From NCBI GenBank assembly GCA_030424865.1, contig JAUHVR010000011.1, forward strand, positions 1 to 64,000: a DNA stretch of 64,000 bases, read 5' to 3'. Below, piece after piece: positions 62,147 to 64,000 of this stretch. Every line of letters begins with the position of its first letter. Positions within the stretch are counted from its first letter, which is position 1. Source of the stretch: Alphaproteobacteria bacterium (lineage in GTDB: Bacteria; Pseudomonadota; Alphaproteobacteria; Rhodobacterales; Rhodobacteraceae). The translations under genes and the position numbers were made by a program. The notes beneath the pieces were generated by a model. It saw only the letters and a program-made list of their open reading frames with translations, made no database searches and was not told the origin of the DNA.

Positions 62147-63040
62147 TCACACGAACCCGACGGCGGTTTGCGCCGCTTTGCAGGCGTCGGTTTTCGGTGC
62201 AGCAATGCCCCATTGATCCGTCCGTCCCGGTGGCCAGGTCCAATCCTGCGGCCGCCCCACCCGGTATCCGTCATCGACCTGCAGCACATCGGCGGTGTGT
62301 TCGACGACATAGCCTTCGGGATCGACGAAATAGGCAAAGACGTTGTTGCCGGGCCCATGCCGACCCACGCCCCAGCCCATGTCATGCCCGTGGTCGCGCA
62401 TCCGACCCGAGGCCAGCATCACGCCCTCAAGCTCGGGCAGCATGAACGCCACGTGGTTCAGCCCCTCGACCTCGGCCTGTGCCAGGACCACTGCATGGTG
62501 ATCGGAGTTGCAGCGCAGAAACGCCATCGCAGCGGATCGGTCGGTGAGGCGAAACCCGAGGACCCGTTCGTAGAATTGCGCCAACGCATCAACGTCGCGG
62601 CTGTTGATATTGACATGCGACAGCCGCTCGGTGCGGTCGCGCGCGACCGGGTCGGCTGGTCTTGGTGCGTCCCCGTGCACCAGCCGGATCAGGCATCCAT
62701 TGGGCTCGCGCAGGTCGATCATCTGTCCGCCGCCCGGTCGCGCCGATGCGGCAGGCCCGTCAGAGACTGTGCAACCGTATTCAGTTGCGCGCGTCACCAC
62801 AGCCTGCATCGCAGCCTCGCTGGCACAGCGGAAGGTGACAGCGGCCAAACCCGGCGAGGTGCCGGGCAAAAGCGCCAGCACATAGGCATCGGACCCGGTG
62901 CCCCTGAAGAAACGCGCCCCGGACGCATGGTCCACCGGGGTCAGGCCCCAGACATCGCGAAAGAAATCCGCGTGCCGATCAAGATCTGTCGACACAAGGT
63001 CGACACTCACGATCCCGGTGATCGGAAAGTCCTCGGTCAC
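62147..63040 (-). CDS. Two-domain extradiol ring-cleavage dioxygenase (VOC)
   Basis: A 297-residue type I extradiol dioxygenase with an N-terminal non-metal VOC domain and a C-terminal catalytic one. Fe(II) ligands are His142 (LSHVNI), His196 (GLNHVAF) and Glu247 (YVVEHTAD); CNSDHHAVVL at about 177-186 is the usual catalytic histidine segment. It would cleave a catechol-type ring made by the FAD hydroxylase. It overlaps the FAH gene start/stop as ATGA. Confidence 0.85.
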   Translation of the reverse strand: MTEDFPITGIVSVDLVSTDLDRHADFFRDVWGLTPVDHASGARFFRGTGSDAYVLALLPGTSPGLAAVTFRCASEAAMQAVVTRATEYGCTVSDGPAASARPGGGQMIDLREPNGCLIRLVHGDAPRPADPVARDRTERLSHVNINSRDVDALAQFYERVLGFRLTDRSAAMAFLRCNSDHHAVVLAQAEVEGLNHVAFMLPELEGVMLASGRMRDHGHDMGWGVGRHGPGNNVFAYFVDPEGYVVEHTADVLQVDDGYRVGRPQDWTWPPGRTDQWGIAAPKTDACKAAQTAVGFV

Positions 63041-63942
63041 AGGACGATCTCCGCCTCGCCGTAGAGATCACGCTCTTCAACCACGTTGCGCAGCTCGCCC
63101 AGCCCGGTGCAGCGTGTGACAACGACATCGCCGGATTTCAGGAAGACCTGCGGCGTGCGCGCGTTGCCGACGCCCGCTGGCGTGCCTGTCAAGATCACGT
63201 CGCCCGCACTGAGCGTCATGCCAAAGGACATCTCGGCGATCAGGGTCGGAATATCAAATGCCATCTGTTTGATGACAGCCGATTGCATCACCTCGCCGTT
63301 CAGCTCGCATTCAATCCGAAGCTCATCAATCGGGCCCAGCTCTTCCGGCGTGACCAGATAGGGCCCAAGAGGCGAGGTGCCGTCCGGGCTTTTGCCGCGC
63401 ATCCATTGGCCCCCATGGCGGCGCTGGATATCACGCTGCGAGATGTCGTTGCAGAGGCAGTAGCCAAAGATGTGCTCATGCGCCTTGTGCGCCGGGATCG
63501 ACCGGCCCGGTTTGCCGATCACCAGCGCCAGCTCGCATTCGTAGTCCCACTTCTTTGAACACCGGTCATCCCAAGCAATCGGGTCGTTTGGCCCGATCAC
63601 GGCATTCGGGGCCTTGGTAAAGAAGGTCGGCGCGGTCGGGCGGTCAACCTCCTGACCATCGCGGCGTCCAATTCCCTCTTCGAAGTGATCCCAATAATTC
63701 CAACCTGTGCACAGCACGTCGCGTTTGAACCGGGTGATCGGAGCGGCCAGTTCGGCATCAGCGCTGGCGATCCGCACCCGCCCGGGGTCTTGGATCGCCT
63801 GACGCGCAGCCTCTGTTCCGTCCGGGCCAGCTTCGATCAAGGCTGTCAGGTCGGCAAACAGATCACCGATCAGAACAATGTCGCTGCCGTCCAATACGCC
63901 CGGCTTTGTCTCTTCTGCGGTTCTGACACTCGCAAAACGCAT
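63037..63942 (-). CDS. Fumarylacetoacetate hydrolase family protein
   Basis: A 301-residue FAH-family enzyme. CTGWNYWDHFEEG, KWDYECELALVIGKPG (metal glutamates), SQRDIQ and GDVILTGTPAGVGNA are the marks. In extradiol pathways FAH members hydrolyse or hydrate the keto-acid ring product. GGGGAGGA precedes the ATG at 63942; this is the first gene of the aromatic cluster. A second FAH member lies in the sugar operon. Confidence 0.9.
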   Translation of the reverse strand: MRFASVRTAEETKPGVLDGSDIVLIGDLFADLTALIEAGPDGTEAARQAIQDPGRVRIASADAELAAPITRFKRDVLCTGWNYWDHFEEGIGRRDGQEVDRPTAPTFFTKAPNAVIGPNDPIAWDDRCSKKWDYECELALVIGKPGRSIPAHKAHEHIFGYCLCNDISQRDIQRRHGGQWMRGKSPDGTSPLGPYLVTPEELGPIDELRIECELNGEVMQSAVIKQMAFDIPTLIAEMSFGMTLSAGDVILTGTPAGVGNARTPQVFLKSGDVVVTRCTGLGELRNVVEERDLYGEAEIVL

Positions 63943-64000
63943 GACAATCCTCCCCTAAAGTTCATTCGGCTCGTCATGGGAGGTTATGATCGACAAAACC

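Overview
The window is a GC-rich alphaproteobacterial chromosome segment. Gene content and order (ihfB-lapA-trpF, choline-sulfatase, tex, an AGCS alanine symporter with a divergent Lrp regulator, many ABC transporters, ATGA-type start/stop overlaps) fit a marine Rhodobacteraceae (Roseobacter-group) genome. This is inferred from gene families, not from a marker gene. I see no rRNA, tRNA or CRISPR array.

Layout. 0-0.6 kb: end of an IS3-type insertion sequence plus a possible small HTH ORF. 0.6-5.3 kb: a DUF1007/NicO metal-export pair, an amidase and choline-sulfatase. 5.5-12.6 kb: secreted small proteins (one EF-hand), a divergent LuxR-type response regulator and 7TM-DISM histidine kinase, and a DUF4139 protein. 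12.6-13.9 kb: divergent HxlR regulator and glutathione S-transferase. 13.9-17.8 kb: a molybdenum hydroxylase operon (FAD, 2Fe-2S and molybdopterin subunits) ending in a MoaD/ThiS-like gene. 18.2-21.5 kb: a solute-binding protein abutting a hybrid histidine kinase. 22.4-29.5 kb: core functions (DEAD-box helicase, Tex, YjhX, DUF454, TrpF, LapA, IHF-beta). 30.3-38 kb: LysR, Lrp and WYL regulators with their divergent targets (tandem paralogous membrane proteins, AGCS symporter and UspA, an exported VOC protein, an NAD(P)-binding oxidoreductase).

38.2-54 kb is the most unusual part: about 16 tightly packed minus-strand genes. They encode a sugar ABC transporter, a rhamnose-mutarotase-like protein, an enolase-superfamily dehydratase, a split UxaA dehydratase, an RraA-like aldolase, an SDR, an FAH hydrolase and a lactonase-like amidohydrolase, preceded by a CaiB/BaiF CoA-transferase, a solute-binding-like protein with no signal peptide, and a MaoC protein lacking the catalytic histidine. 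A second MaoC protein with the intact motif and a Gfo/Idh/MocA oxidoreductase diverge from them, and an IclR regulator closes the block. The sugar-acid half resembles the non-phosphorylative L-fucose/L-rhamnose route to pyruvate and lactate. The CoA half is not explained by that pathway.

54-64 kb: an aromatic-degradation cluster with an FAD hydroxylase, a GST-like protein, an MFS transporter, an FbpABC-like ABC importer, a two-domain extradiol dioxygenase and a second FAH hydrolase, probably controlled by the adjacent IclR regulator. Two of the binding-protein genes are followed by perfect stem-loops.
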